NCBI RefSeq assembly: GCF_050632395.1
Contig: NZ_CP192600.1
Coordinates: forward strand, 3,968,001-4,032,000
DNA: 64,000 nucleotides
Direction: 5' to 3'
Source of the DNA: JAUYQR01 sp050632395
GTDB lineage: Bacteria; Pseudomonadota; Alphaproteobacteria; Rhodobacterales; Rhodobacteraceae
In this document: positions 24,249 to 33,154 of the stretch, piece after piece
Layout of the letters: each line of letters starts with the position of its first letter
How positions within the stretch are numbered: the stretch's first letter is position 1
Made by a program: the position numbers and the translations under genes
The notes under the pieces: generated by a model
Databases searched by the model: none
What the model was told of the DNA's origin: nothing
What the model saw: only the letters and a program-made list of their open reading frames with translations

Positions 24249-25817
24249 TCAGTTTCCGGCCAGACGCCGGGCAAGCAAGTAACCTGACCCTGCGCCAGTG
24301 CCAGCGCCGGGCCAGACCGCGGCGCCTGTGAGGTGCAGATTCTGGATCGGGGTCGATCCGTCGGCATGGCCACGGGCGGGGCGGAAAAGGAAGTTCTGCG
24401 CCAGATGATGCGAGCCGCAGACCTGATCGCCTCCCACGAGGTTTGGGTTCTCCGCTTCCAGATCCAGTGGGGTAACTATGCGCTTGCCAAGGACTTTTTC
24501 GCGGACGCCCGGTGCGTATCGCTCAAGGATCGCGAGGGCGCGGTCGGCAAAGGGCTCGGCTGCTTGCGCCCAGTCGGTCGTGGTGATGGTGCCGCCCGCG
24601 TCGCCCTTTATCGTTCCGGGGGCCATGCGGATTTGTAGCCATAGGACGTGCTTGCCGTCCGGTGCGCGAGTGGGATCGATGGCGGTGGGTTGGCCTACCA
24701 CAAGGATGGGTTCATCCGGCAAAAGCCCCGCCTGCGCCTGTGCATAGGTGCGCGCCATCTGGTCCAAGCTGGGGGCAAGATGGACATAGGCGAACTGCTT
24801 CAACTGATCCCCCGCGGCCCAATCCGGCAGACCGTCGGTCGCGAGATGAATCATCATGGTGCCGGGGGCGTGGATGAAACCTGTCATCGCGGTGTCGAAG
24901 GCGGGGGTTGTCGGGCCGGTCAACCGGGTGAGCGCGGCGGGGGCGGTGCCGGCGATGACCGCGCGGGCGGCCGTGATTTCGCGACCATCGGCAAGGACGA
25001 TGCCCGTCGCCCGACCGTTGCCGTGCAGGATTTTCGCGACCTTGGCGTTGCAGGTGACGGTGCCGCCACGAGCTTTTATTGCAGCGGTCAGAGCGCAGGT
25101 TACGGTGTCGGCGCCGCCTTGACCGAGGACCATGCCGAAAGCCTGCGCGGCCATGCCTTCAAGGTAAGGAAACAGTCCGCCGCCCGCGATATCGGGGGCG
25201 AAATCGAGGTGCATTCCCCACGCGCCGAGCAGGGCTTGCAGGGGTTCGGCCTCGAAGGTTTGGGTTAACCATTGTCTGGGCGACAGGGTCAGGAAGCGCG
25301 CGAGGTCCAAACTGCCCGAAACACCGCGTTTGCGTAGTGTTTTGAACATGAAATATGCAAGCGCACGTAATTGCATCGGGCTGCCGAGAAGGCCGAAGAT
25401 CGCTTCGGCCTCGACGGGGAACGCGCTGACGAGGGCTTTCCACGTTTCTGCATCCCTCGCCGAAAACTGCGAGATGCGCTCTGTCGTGGCCGCCAGATCG
25501 GTGGACACGCCAAGCCAGCGACCGTCGGGGAAGGCCGAGGCGAACGGGTGCGAAACTGGCGCGAAGGCAAGGCCGTGGCCGGTCAGTTCCAGGCCGTAGG
25601 TCTTGAAAAACGGGCTTCCTGCGAACAGCGACAGGTTCATCGCGGCCCAGTCGTGGCGGAAACCGGGCAGGGTGTATTCGCCCGTCTTGATTGCGCCGCC
25701 GGGTTCGGACGCCTGTTCAAAGATCCCTACGCGCCAGCCCTTCGCCGCCAGATGCAAACCGCAGGCAAGGGCGTTATGCCCCGCCCCGATCAGGATTGCA
25801 TCAAAGGTATCCGTCAT
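24249..25817 (-). CDS. FAD-dependent oxidoreductase, phytoene-desaturase-like (first copy)
   Basis: A 522-residue flavoprotein. The N-terminal dinucleotide fold reads ILIGAGHNALACGLHLAAKG, followed by the second FAD contact EQASEPGGAI. The C terminus has the matching FAD-binding region (NLHLTGAAVWPGAGTGAGSG). Overall form is that of phytoene desaturase/amine oxidase-like proteins. The start at 25817 fits the fold; the longer form adds residues before the first strand. It diverges from the cyclase gene and is 24 bases from the binding-protein gene, so it probably leads that operon. A related copy lies at 26811-28367. Its substrate is unknown; it might oxidise the imported compound. Confidence 0.85.
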   Translation of the reverse strand: MTDTFDAILIGAGHNALACGLHLAAKGWRVGIFEQASEPGGAIKTGEYTLPGFRHDWAAMNLSLFAGSPFFKTYGLELTGHGLAFAPVSHPFASAFPDGRWLGVSTDLAATTERISQFSARDAETWKALVSAFPVEAEAIFGLLGSPMQLRALAYFMFKTLRKRGVSGSLDLARFLTLSPRQWLTQTFEAEPLQALLGAWGMHLDFAPDIAGGGLFPYLEGMAAQAFGMVLGQGGADTVTCALTAAIKARGGTVTCNAKVAKILHGNGRATGIVLADGREITAARAVIAGTAPAALTRLTGPTTPAFDTAMTGFIHAPGTMMIHLATDGLPDWAAGDQLKQFAYVHLAPSLDQMARTYAQAQAGLLPDEPILVVGQPTAIDPTRAPDGKHVLWLQIRMAPGTIKGDAGGTITTTDWAQAAEPFADRALAILERYAPGVREKVLGKRIVTPLDLEAENPNLVGGDQVCGSHHLAQNFLFRPARGHADGSTPIQNLHLTGAAVWPGAGTGAGSGYLLARRLAGN

Positions 25818-26017
25818 TCCGCGCCCCGCTTGACGCCAGGATATTTGCAAACGCATCTAATTCTGTCTAGCATGATTCGACGGATGGCGACGGAATTGAC
25901 GTGCGCTTGCGCCGGTCTGCAAAGCGTCTGGCAGGCGTATGGCACGTGTATGGCATTCGGCGCGACAAGGCACGCACGGAGCGGCCCCTGACGGCTGCAA
26001 CAAAAAGGGAGAGTGAC

Positions 26018-26809
26018 ATGACTTCGGCAACGGTTTTGGCGGACTTCGCCGGGATGCTGGCCTCTGGTGGAATTGAAGTGGTGGATTGTACGGGTGTGCT
26101 TGGCCCGGAAACGCCGCTTCTGAAACTGCCGCCTGATTTCGCCAAGGACACCCCGCCGATCAAGATCCATCGGATCAGCGAATATGACAAGGATGGGCCG
26201 TTCTGGGCCTGGAACTGGCTGGAGCTGGGCGAACACTCCGGCACCCATTTTGACGCCCCGCATCACTGGATCACCGGCAAGGATTACGCCGACGGTTACA
26301 CTGACACGCTGCCCGTGCAGCGGCTGGTAGCACCCGTCAACGTTCTGGACTTTTCGGCCGAGTGCAATGCGAACCCGGATTTTCTTCTGACCATCGACCA
26401 CGTCAAGGCATGGGAAGCCAAGCACGGCGCGATCAACGCTGGTGAATGGGTGGTGCTGCGGTCTGACTGGGACGCCCGGGCGCATGACGAGGCGCTGTTC
26501 CTCAACGCCAACGAGACCGGGCCGCATACGCCGGGGCCGACCGCCGAGGTGATCGAGTATCTGTTGGCCAAGGGCATCGTCGGCTGGGGCAGCCAGTGCA
26601 TCGGCACCGATGCGGGACAGGCCGGTGGAATGACGCCGCCGTTCCCGGCGCACAACCTTTTGCACAAGCACAACTGCTATGGTCTGGCCAGCCTTGCCAA
26701 CCTGTCGAAGCTGCCGCCAAAGGGCGCGATCCTGATTGCCGCGCCCCTGAAGATCAAGAACGGCACCGGGTCGCCGATCCGGGCGCTGGCGCTTGTGCCG
26801 CGGGGCTGA
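26018..26809 (+). CDS. cyclase-family metal hydrolase (isatin hydrolase/kynurenine formamidase-like)
   Basis: A 263-residue hydrolase with the metal-binding motif HSGTHFDAPHH (about residues 70-80). A later conserved part reads GTDAGQAGG and PFPAHNLLHK. This family includes kynurenine formamidase (KynB, near 210 residues) and isatin hydrolase (near 260 residues, known from marine Rhodobacterales). Length and the form of the C-terminal half lean to isatin hydrolase, but I cannot align the two. Either reaction would feed anthranilate or isatinate into the downstream 2-aminobenzoyl-CoA genes. The ATG at 26018 has the site AAAGGGAGAG. It leads a rightward operon with an FAD enzyme, a MarR gene and iorAB. 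Confidence 0.8.
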   Translation: MTSATVLADFAGMLASGGIEVVDCTGVLGPETPLLKLPPDFAKDTPPIKIHRISEYDKDGPFWAWNWLELGEHSGTHFDAPHHWITGKDYADGYTDTLPVQRLVAPVNVLDFSAECNANPDFLLTIDHVKAWEAKHGAINAGEWVVLRSDWDARAHDEALFLNANETGPHTPGPTAEVIEYLLAKGIVGWGSQCIGTDAGQAGGMTPPFPAHNLLHKHNCYGLASLANLSKLPPKGAILIAAPLKIKNGTGSPIRALALVPRG

Positions 26810-26810
26810 C

Positions 26811-28367
26811 GTGGCAGCCGATCACATCATCATCGGGTCCGGGATCAATGGCCTGGTCGCCGCGGCGCTGCTGGCGCTGAAGGGCGATCGGGTCACCGTC
26901 TTGGAACGTGAGGATGTGATCGGCGGCTGTCTGCGGACCGAAGAGCTGCATCCCGGCTTCAGCCATGACGTGATGGCGGCAACCTGGGTGTTGTTCATGG
27001 CCTCGCCCGCCGGGGCGGCCCTTGGGCCACATCTGGCGCGGCACGGCTTCGAATACTGCCATTCACCGCACCCGACGGCTGTCCTGCGGCCGGGCGGCGA
27101 GGCGGTGGTGCTGTCGATGGATCGGGATCGGAATGTGTCTGCTTTCAACGGCTTCGCGGCGGGAGATGGAGACCGTTTTGCCGCCGATGTGGGCGCTGTT
27201 GCCGCCGACGCACCGTTTCTGTTCGCGCTGTTGGGCGGGTCGCTCTGGTCTTGGCCGACGGCAAAGCTGATGTTCGGGCAGGTGCGCAAGCGGGGTTTGC
27301 GCGGGCTTGCGTCCTGGTTCGGGCGCGCGCTTGACCCTGCGCGCGGCTGGCTGGAAACGACGTACCAAAGTGCTGGCATTCAGGCGCTTTTGGCGCCTTG
27401 GGTCCTGCACACCGGGCTGACGCCGGAAAGCACGTATTCCGGGCAGATGGGCCGGGTGATCGCCTTTGCACTGGAAGCGGCGGGCGCGCCGATCGTGAAG
27501 GGTGGCTCGGGTGCGGCGGCGCAGGCCTTTCGGCGGCTGATCGAGGAAAAGGGCGGCGCGATAATCACCGGGGCCGACGTTGATCGAATAAACGTTCATA
27601 ATGGCCGCGTGAGCGGCGTTACTTTGGCGGATGGCAAGGTGATTTCGGCTCCGTCAGTGCTGGCTTCGGTTGCGCCGGGGCAATTATATGAACGATTGCT
27701 AGGAAACGTGAACCTGCCCGAGGACAAGGCCGCTGCGCGCCGGTTCCGGCATGGACGCGGCAATTTCCAGCTGCATTACGCGCTGGACGCGGTGCCGGCG
27801 TGGCTGGTTCCGGGGCTGGAGCAGGTCGCGCTGATCCATCTGGCGGACGGGATCGACAGCGTATCGAAATCGTCGAACGAAGCTGAGCGGGGAATGCTGC
27901 CGGTTGCGCCGACGATCTGCGTCGGCCAACCTTCCGCGCTTGACGCCACCCGCTGCCCGCCCGGCAAGGCAGTGCTCTGGCTGCAAATCCCGGACGCGCC
28001 ACGCGCCATCAAGGGCGATGCGGCGGGCGAGATCGAAGGCACTGATTGGGACACCGCGAAGGAGGCCTTCGCCGACCGGATCGAGCGGATTTTGGCAAGC
28101 CACATAAAGGGCTTCGACAAGCTGGTGCTGGCGCGCAAAGCCTACTCCCCGAAAGACTTGGAGCGGATGAACGTCAACCTTGTGGGGGGCGACCCCTACG
28201 GCGGGGCGTGCAGTATCGACCAGTTCTTCATCTGGCGGCCCTTTGCGCACAGCGCCAATGGCGACACAGCCATCCGGGGGTTGATTCACATCGGCGCCTC
28301 GACCCATCCGGGGCCCGGATTGGGCGGCGGATCGGGCTTCAACGCGGCAAAGAGGCTCGGCGCATGA
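26811..28367 (+). CDS. FAD-dependent oxidoreductase, phytoene-desaturase-like (second copy)
   Basis: A 518-residue flavoprotein with the N-terminal fold IIGSGINGLVAAALLALKG and the C-terminal FAD contact HIGASTHPGPGLGGGSGF. It begins with GTG at 26811, one base after the stop of the cyclase gene. It is a paralogue of the protein at 24249-25817; shared stretches include VGGD near the C terminus and a similar C-terminal FAD contact. Two such enzymes flanking a hydrolase suggest successive oxidations of the same skeleton, or a heteromer (inference). Confidence 0.87.
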   Translation: MAADHIIIGSGINGLVAAALLALKGDRVTVLEREDVIGGCLRTEELHPGFSHDVMAATWVLFMASPAGAALGPHLARHGFEYCHSPHPTAVLRPGGEAVVLSMDRDRNVSAFNGFAAGDGDRFAADVGAVAADAPFLFALLGGSLWSWPTAKLMFGQVRKRGLRGLASWFGRALDPARGWLETTYQSAGIQALLAPWVLHTGLTPESTYSGQMGRVIAFALEAAGAPIVKGGSGAAAQAFRRLIEEKGGAIITGADVDRINVHNGRVSGVTLADGKVISAPSVLASVAPGQLYERLLGNVNLPEDKAAARRFRHGRGNFQLHYALDAVPAWLVPGLEQVALIHLADGIDSVSKSSNEAERGMLPVAPTICVGQPSALDATRCPPGKAVLWLQIPDAPRAIKGDAAGEIEGTDWDTAKEAFADRIERILASHIKGFDKLVLARKAYSPKDLERMNVNLVGGDPYGGACSIDQFFIWRPFAHSANGDTAIRGLIHIGASTHPGPGLGGGSGFNAAKRLGA

Positions 28368-28837
28368 ACGACGAGACGCCGATTGCGACACTGCGGCTGG
28401 GCGAGATCGGGCTGTGGAACTATGCGCCCTACCTGATGAACCGCATCATGGGGCGCTACAACGCCAGCCTCCGTGAAGAGATGGCGGGGCTTGGCCTTTC
28501 CACGCCGAAGATGCGGGCGCTGGCGGTGCTGTCGGTGGTGGAAACGCCGCTGATCCGGGAGCTGGCGATCTATACCGTGACCGACCCTTCCACCCTCAGC
28601 AGGGCGCTGGACCAGCTGCAGGCCGAAGGGCTGATCCGGCGCGAAGCGGATGCGGCCGACAGCCGGGCGGTGCGGGTGGTGATCACCGAAGCCGGGCGCG
28701 CGGCCTTTGACACGCTTTGGCCGCAGATGGCGCAGGCCAATGCCCGCATGTTCCGCGGCATACCCGATGAAGAGCGGCGCGCCTTTGTGGGCACGTTGCA
28801 GAAGATGCTGACGAACATCAGAAGGCACGAGATCTGA
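28364..28837 (+). CDS. MarR-family regulator (first)
   Basis: A 157-residue winged-helix protein. The recognition region is TVTDPSTLSRALDQLQAEGLIRR and the wing is EADAADSRAVRVVITEAG (about residues 65-110). It overlaps the FAD gene by ATGA and is one base from iorA, so it is co-transcribed with the genes it probably controls. MarR proteins are known regulators of auxin and aromatic catabolism; the ligand here is not known. Confidence 0.9.
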   Translation: MNDETPIATLRLGEIGLWNYAPYLMNRIMGRYNASLREEMAGLGLSTPKMRALAVLSVVETPLIRELAIYTVTDPSTLSRALDQLQAEGLIRREADAADSRAVRVVITEAGRAAFDTLWPQMAQANARMFRGIPDEERRAFVGTLQKMLTNIRRHEI

Positions 28838-28838
28838 C

Positions 28839-30977
28839 ATGGCGGAACGCAGCTTCAAGGCCGAAGTGGAAGACCTGCGCAAAGGCGCTGGCGAAACCTT
28901 TACCGGCGAGGGTATTCTTGCGATCACCAAGGCGCTTTTGGAAAATGGCGTCGGCTATGTCGGCGGCTATCAGGGCGCGCCGATCAGCCACCTGATGGAT
29001 GTGCTGGCCGACGCCGAGGATCTTCTGGGCGAGCTTGGCGTGCGCTTCGAGGCCAACGCGAACGAGGCGGCGGCGGCGGCGATGCTGGCCGCGTCGGTCC
29101 ACTATCCCATTCGCGGGGCGGTGACGTTCAAGGGGCCGGTGGGGGTGAACGTCGCGTCGGACGCGCTTGCGAACCTTGCCTCGTCCGGCGTGACCGGAGG
29201 CGCGCTGGTGATCCTGGGCGAGGATTATGGCGAGGGGTCCAGCATCATGCAGGAACGCAGCCACGCCTTCGCGATGAAGTCGCAATTCTGGCTGCTGGAC
29301 CCGCGACCGAACCTGCCCTCCATCGTAAAGGCCGTGGGCGATGGCTTCCGCTTAAGCGAGGCATCGAACAGCCCGGTCATGCTGACTATGCGGATCCGGT
29401 CTTGCCATGTGACGGGCACGTTCGAGACGAAGGACAACGTCCCTCCGCCGTTGTCGGTGCGTGACGCGCTGAGCAATCCGCGGTCGGATTTTAACCGCGT
29501 GGTGCTGCCGCCGATGTCCTATGTTCACGAGCAGGACAAGGTGAAGAACAGATGGCCAGCAGCGGAGAAGTTCATCATCGAGCACAAGCTGAACGAGGTG
29601 TTCGGTGGTGATGGGTCGGTCGGGATCGTCTGTCAGGGCGGCATGTACAACGGTGTGATCCGCGCGTTGCAGCGGCTGGGGCTGGCGGACATCTACGGCG
29701 CGACCGAGGTGCCGATCTATTGTCTGAACGTAACTTACCCCTTGATTTCGAGCGAGTTTCTGGCGTTTGCGCAGAACAAGCATTCCGTGCTGGTGATCGA
29801 AGAAGGCCAGCCGGAGTTCATCGAAACGCAGCTTGGCTCGTTCCTCTACCGCGCCGGCAGCCATGTGCGCCTGCATGGCAAGGGCATGTTCCCGATGGCG
29901 GGGGAATATACCGGCCAAGTGATGCTGGACGGGATCAGCGCCTTCCTGAAGTCGGCAGCGCCCGATCTTTTGCCAGCGACGGTACGCGCGCCGAACATGG
30001 ATCGCCCGGCGATCCCGGACCTGTCGAAAACCGTACCGATCCGCCCGCCGGGGTTCTGCACCGGCTGCCCGGAGCGCCCGATCTTTGCTGCGATGAAGCT
30101 GGTCGAAAGAGAACTCGGCAAGCACCAGATCGCCGCCGATATCGGGTGCCACCTGTTCGGCAGCCTGCCGCCGTTCGAGATCGGTGGCGCGACGATGGGA
30201 TATGGGCTTGGCCCGGCGGCCAACGGCGCGTTTGATGGCGGCGGGGAGAAGCGGCCGATTGCGATCATCGGGGATGGAGGGTTCTGGCACAACGGGCTCA
30301 ACTCGTCGATCACCAACATGGTCTTCAACAAGTCGGACGGCGTGGTGATGGTGGTGGACAACTACTACTCCGCCGCGACGGGGGGGCAGGACGTGATGTC
30401 CAGCCGCGCCGACAACGCGACGAAAGCGACGCAGAACCCGATCTCCAAAGCGTTGAAGGGTGTCGGGGTCGAATGGGTGCGCCAGATCGACCACACCTAT
30501 GACGTCAAGAAGATGCGCGACACGCTGCGCGAGGCGCTGACGACAGATACGCCGGGGCCAAAAGTGATCGTCGCCTCCAGCGAGTGCATGTTGAACAAGC
30601 AGCGGCGGGAAAAGCCTTTGAAGGCGGCGGCCATCAAGGAAGGCCGCCGTGTTGAGGCGCCGCGGTTCGGGGTGGATGAGGATGTCTGCACCGGCGACCA
30701 CGCTTGCATCCGGCTGTCAGGCTGCCCGTCGCTGTCGCTGAAGCGGCTGGACGATCCCTTGCGCGATGACCCGGTGGCCTCGATCGACCAATCCTGCGTC
30801 GGCTGCGGCAACTGCGGCGAAGTGGCGGATGCGGCCGTGCTGTGCCCAAGTTTTTATCGCGCGGACGTTGTTCATAACCCGTCGGCGTTGGAAAAGCGGC
30901 TGGCCGGGTGGCGGTCGCGGGTGATCGGATGGTTGCAGGCGCGGCGCAGTGCCGGGCGGTTGGAGTTCACGGCATGA
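28839..30977 (+). CDS. iorA: indolepyruvate ferredoxin oxidoreductase subunit alpha
   Basis: A 712-residue subunit. It has an N-terminal pyruvate-ferredoxin-oxidoreductase-type domain (GETFTGEGILAITKALLENG; about 1-250), a thiamine diphosphate domain (GDGGFWHNGLNS, then VMVVDNYYSAATGGQ; about 400-560) and a C-terminal ferredoxin region. That region holds CTGDHACIRLSGC and CVGCGNC, so at least one 4Fe-4S cluster is likely. The enzyme converts indolepyruvate and related aryl pyruvates to acyl-CoA with reduced ferredoxin. In aerobes such enzymes also act on other 2-oxoacids. One base separates it from the MarR gene; it overlaps iorB by ATGA. Confidence 0.88.
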   Translation: MAERSFKAEVEDLRKGAGETFTGEGILAITKALLENGVGYVGGYQGAPISHLMDVLADAEDLLGELGVRFEANANEAAAAAMLAASVHYPIRGAVTFKGPVGVNVASDALANLASSGVTGGALVILGEDYGEGSSIMQERSHAFAMKSQFWLLDPRPNLPSIVKAVGDGFRLSEASNSPVMLTMRIRSCHVTGTFETKDNVPPPLSVRDALSNPRSDFNRVVLPPMSYVHEQDKVKNRWPAAEKFIIEHKLNEVFGGDGSVGIVCQGGMYNGVIRALQRLGLADIYGATEVPIYCLNVTYPLISSEFLAFAQNKHSVLVIEEGQPEFIETQLGSFLYRAGSHVRLHGKGMFPMAGEYTGQVMLDGISAFLKSAAPDLLPATVRAPNMDRPAIPDLSKTVPIRPPGFCTGCPERPIFAAMKLVERELGKHQIAADIGCHLFGSLPPFEIGGATMGYGLGPAANGAFDGGGEKRPIAIIGDGGFWHNGLNSSITNMVFNKSDGVVMVVDNYYSAATGGQDVMSSRADNATKATQNPISKALKGVGVEWVRQIDHTYDVKKMRDTLREALTTDTPGPKVIVASSECMLNKQRREKPLKAAAIKEGRRVEAPRFGVDEDVCTGDHACIRLSGCPSLSLKRLDDPLRDDPVASIDQSCVGCGNCGEVADAAVLCPSFYRADVVHNPSALEKRLAGWRSRVIGWLQARRSAGRLEFTA

Positions 30978-32500
30978 CGCTGCAATCGCCGCATCTGCCG
31001 GTGCCAGCCGGGACGGACGGGATCATCAAGCTTGCCGTGCTGGCGGTGGGTGGTCAGGGCGGCGGTGTGCTGACCGGCTGGATCGAGACGCTGGCAAGGG
31101 CGAACGGATATGTCTGTCAGGCGACCTCGGTCGCGGGTGTGGCGCAACGGACGGGGGCCACGGTCTATTACGTCGAGATGGCGCCCGCGACGGGGCGGGT
31201 GCCGGTGTTCAGCCTGATGCCGGCGGCGGGCGATGTGGATGTCATGATCACGGCCGAGATGATGGAGGCGGGGCGGTCGATCATTCGCGGCTTCGTCACG
31301 CCGGACCGCACGACGCTGATCACCTCTACCCACCGGGCCTTGGCGGTGAGCGAGAAGATGGTGCCGGGCGACGGGATCGCGTCGAGCGAGGAGGTGATTG
31401 CGGCGGCCGAGGTTGCGGCGCGGCGGTTCATCGCGGCGGACTTCGATGCGGTGGCGGTGAAGAACGGGTCGGTGATTTCGGCGACGCTGTTCGGGGCGCT
31501 GGCGGCTTCGGGGGCTCTGCCGTTTGCGCGTGAGGCGTTCGAGGCGGCGATCCGGGCGGGGGGCAAGGGCGTGGAAGCCTCGGTCCGGGCGTTTGGCGCT
31601 GGGTATGAGGCGGCGCTGGCAGGGGTGCCGGAGGCGGTGGTGCCAGTGGCGAAGGGCGCTTCGGTGGCGGGCCCGGTGCGGAAGTTGGCGGAGTGGGAGC
31701 GGCTGATGGCGCGGGTGCAGACTTTGCCGGCGGCGGTGGCGGAGCTTGCGGGGCCGGGATTGCGGAAGGTCGTGGACTTTCAGGATCTGGCCTACGGGGC
31801 GGAGTATCTGGGGCGGATCGAGGGGCTGGTGGCGCGGGATGCGGTGCCGTTCGAGTTTTCGCGCGAGGCGGCGAAGTATGTGGCCAACGCGATGGCCTAT
31901 GATGATGTGATCCGGGTCGCGGACCTGAAGACGCGGGGGCGGCGGTTCGAACGGATCAGGGGCGAGATGGGGGTGAGGGAGGCGCAGGTGATGCAGCTGA
32001 CCGAGTTCTTCCATCCGCGGGCGGAGGAGATTGCGGGGCTGTTGCCGGCGGGGCTTGGGGGACGGGTGCATGGTAGCCCGAAGTGGATGGCGCGGCTGGA
32101 CCGGTGGTTCAGCAAGGGGCGGCGGCTGAGGACGGACAGTCTGCCGGCCTACCTGACCTTGTATGCGATCGGGGGGCTGCGGGGCTGGCGGCGGCGGACG
32201 CTGCGGCACCGGCAGGAGCTGGCGCATCTGGACGGGTGGCTGGCGGTGGCGCTGGGCTATCTGGAGAGCGACCGGGCCTTGGCGGTGGAGGTGGTGCGGT
32301 GCCGGCGGCTGGTGAAGGGGTATTCGGACACCCATGCGCGGGGGCTGTCGAAATTTGACCGGGTGCTGACGGGGATCGCCCTCGTGGCCGGGCGGGACGA
32401 TGCGGCGGCCTGGGCGGCGCGGCTGCGGGAGGCGGCGTTGAAGGATGAAGAGGGCAAGGCGCTGGAGGGGGCGCTGGCGACGATCCGGAGCTTTGTCTGA
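30974..32500 (+). CDS. iorB: indolepyruvate oxidoreductase subunit beta fused to a DUF6537-like domain
   Basis: A 508-residue protein. The first 190 or so residues are the gamma-type domain of 2-oxoacid oxidoreductases (LAVLAVGGQGGGVLTGWIET). The remaining 300 residues match the DUF6537-like extension found in long IorB proteins (DRWFSKGRRL, LYAIGGLRGWRRR). The ATG at 30974 overlaps the iorA stop. Codons end in G unusually often and the coding strand is very G-rich, as in the rest of the 31-47 kb stretch. Together with IorA it forms the full enzyme. Confidence 0.85.
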   Translation: MTLQSPHLPVPAGTDGIIKLAVLAVGGQGGGVLTGWIETLARANGYVCQATSVAGVAQRTGATVYYVEMAPATGRVPVFSLMPAAGDVDVMITAEMMEAGRSIIRGFVTPDRTTLITSTHRALAVSEKMVPGDGIASSEEVIAAAEVAARRFIAADFDAVAVKNGSVISATLFGALAASGALPFAREAFEAAIRAGGKGVEASVRAFGAGYEAALAGVPEAVVPVAKGASVAGPVRKLAEWERLMARVQTLPAAVAELAGPGLRKVVDFQDLAYGAEYLGRIEGLVARDAVPFEFSREAAKYVANAMAYDDVIRVADLKTRGRRFERIRGEMGVREAQVMQLTEFFHPRAEEIAGLLPAGLGGRVHGSPKWMARLDRWFSKGRRLRTDSLPAYLTLYAIGGLRGWRRRTLRHRQELAHLDGWLAVALGYLESDRALAVEVVRCRRLVKGYSDTHARGLSKFDRVLTGIALVAGRDDAAAWAARLREAALKDEEGKALEGALATIRSFV

Positions 32501-32597
32501 TGTCCCACGGTGGGACATCGGGTAGAGTTTAGGTATTTCAAGGGGTTATAAGGCCGTTTAACCGGTTGTTAGGGGTTGCGCGGTTGCCCCCAACCCT

Positions 32598-32626
32598 CTC
32601 CCTCCCCCACGAGGGGGGGAGGGGAG
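32598..32626. repeat. C-rich/G-rich imperfect hairpin in the iorB spacer
   Basis: CTCCCTCCCCC (32598-32608) faces a G-run with a similar pattern (about 32613-32626) around ACGA, in the 137-base gap between convergent genes. It may be a shared terminator or a dispersed intergenic repeat; one copy alone does not decide. Confidence 0.4.
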
Positions 32627-32637
32627 CGGCGCGTGGT

Positions 32638-33144
32638 TCAGGCAGTAAGGCTGCGGTAGGCGCCGTTCCAGTAGATCAGGGCGCCGGCGTCGGGCGTCTT
32701 GCGGATCGCCTGAACGCGGCCGATCAGGATGGTGTGGGTGGCGCGGTCGATCATTTCCTCGACCGTGCAATCAAAGGCGGTGGGCGCGCCTTTGAGAAGC
32801 CGCGCGCCGGTGACGGCGGTTTCCCATTCGGCACCTTCGTAGCGGGCCGCACCCTTGATCCCGCCAAAGCCGGAGAAGCGTTCGGCGACGGGCTGATGCG
32901 CCGCCCCGAGCGACGACCAGCCGAAGCGCCCCTCGTCCCGCAAGAGCGGGATCGAGGAGGAGGTGAGGTTGACGCAGGCCAAGAGAAGCGGTGGTTCGGC
33001 GGACAGCGAGATCGCCGAGGTCACCACGAGGCCCGAGGAGGCGTCACCGCTGCCCACGGTGACGACGCTGACGTTGCCGACAAAGGCGCGCATCGCATCG
33101 CGGAATTCCTTGGCGGGCAGGTCGGTGGGCAAACGGTTCGGCAT
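32638..33144 (-). CDS. flavin reductase family protein
   Basis: A 168-residue FMN-binding flavin reductase of the split-barrel type (FRAMRAFVGNVSVVTVGS-like start, then GLVVTSAISLSAEPPLLLACV). It lies 10 bases downstream of the LLM-type monooxygenase gene, the classic pairing of a reduced-flavin supplier with a flavin-dependent monooxygenase. It probably reduces FMN with NADH for that partner (inference from pairing). Confidence 0.9.
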   Translation of the reverse strand: MPNRLPTDLPAKEFRDAMRAFVGNVSVVTVGSGDASSGLVVTSAISLSAEPPLLLACVNLTSSSIPLLRDEGRFGWSSLGAAHQPVAERFSGFGGIKGAARYEGAEWETAVTGARLLKGAPTAFDCTVEEMIDRATHTILIGRVQAIRKTPDAGALIYWNGAYRSLTA

Positions 33145-33154
33145 GGAGGCTCCC

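Noticed and set aside
25818..26017. MarR operator in the gap between the first FAD gene and the cyclase gene
   Set aside because: Only short partial repeats (for example TTTGCAAA) are present, not a convincing palindrome.
30872..32518. 548-codon minus-strand frame opposite iorB
   Set aside because: Extreme arginine/proline/histidine composition typical of antisense frames in GC-rich genes.
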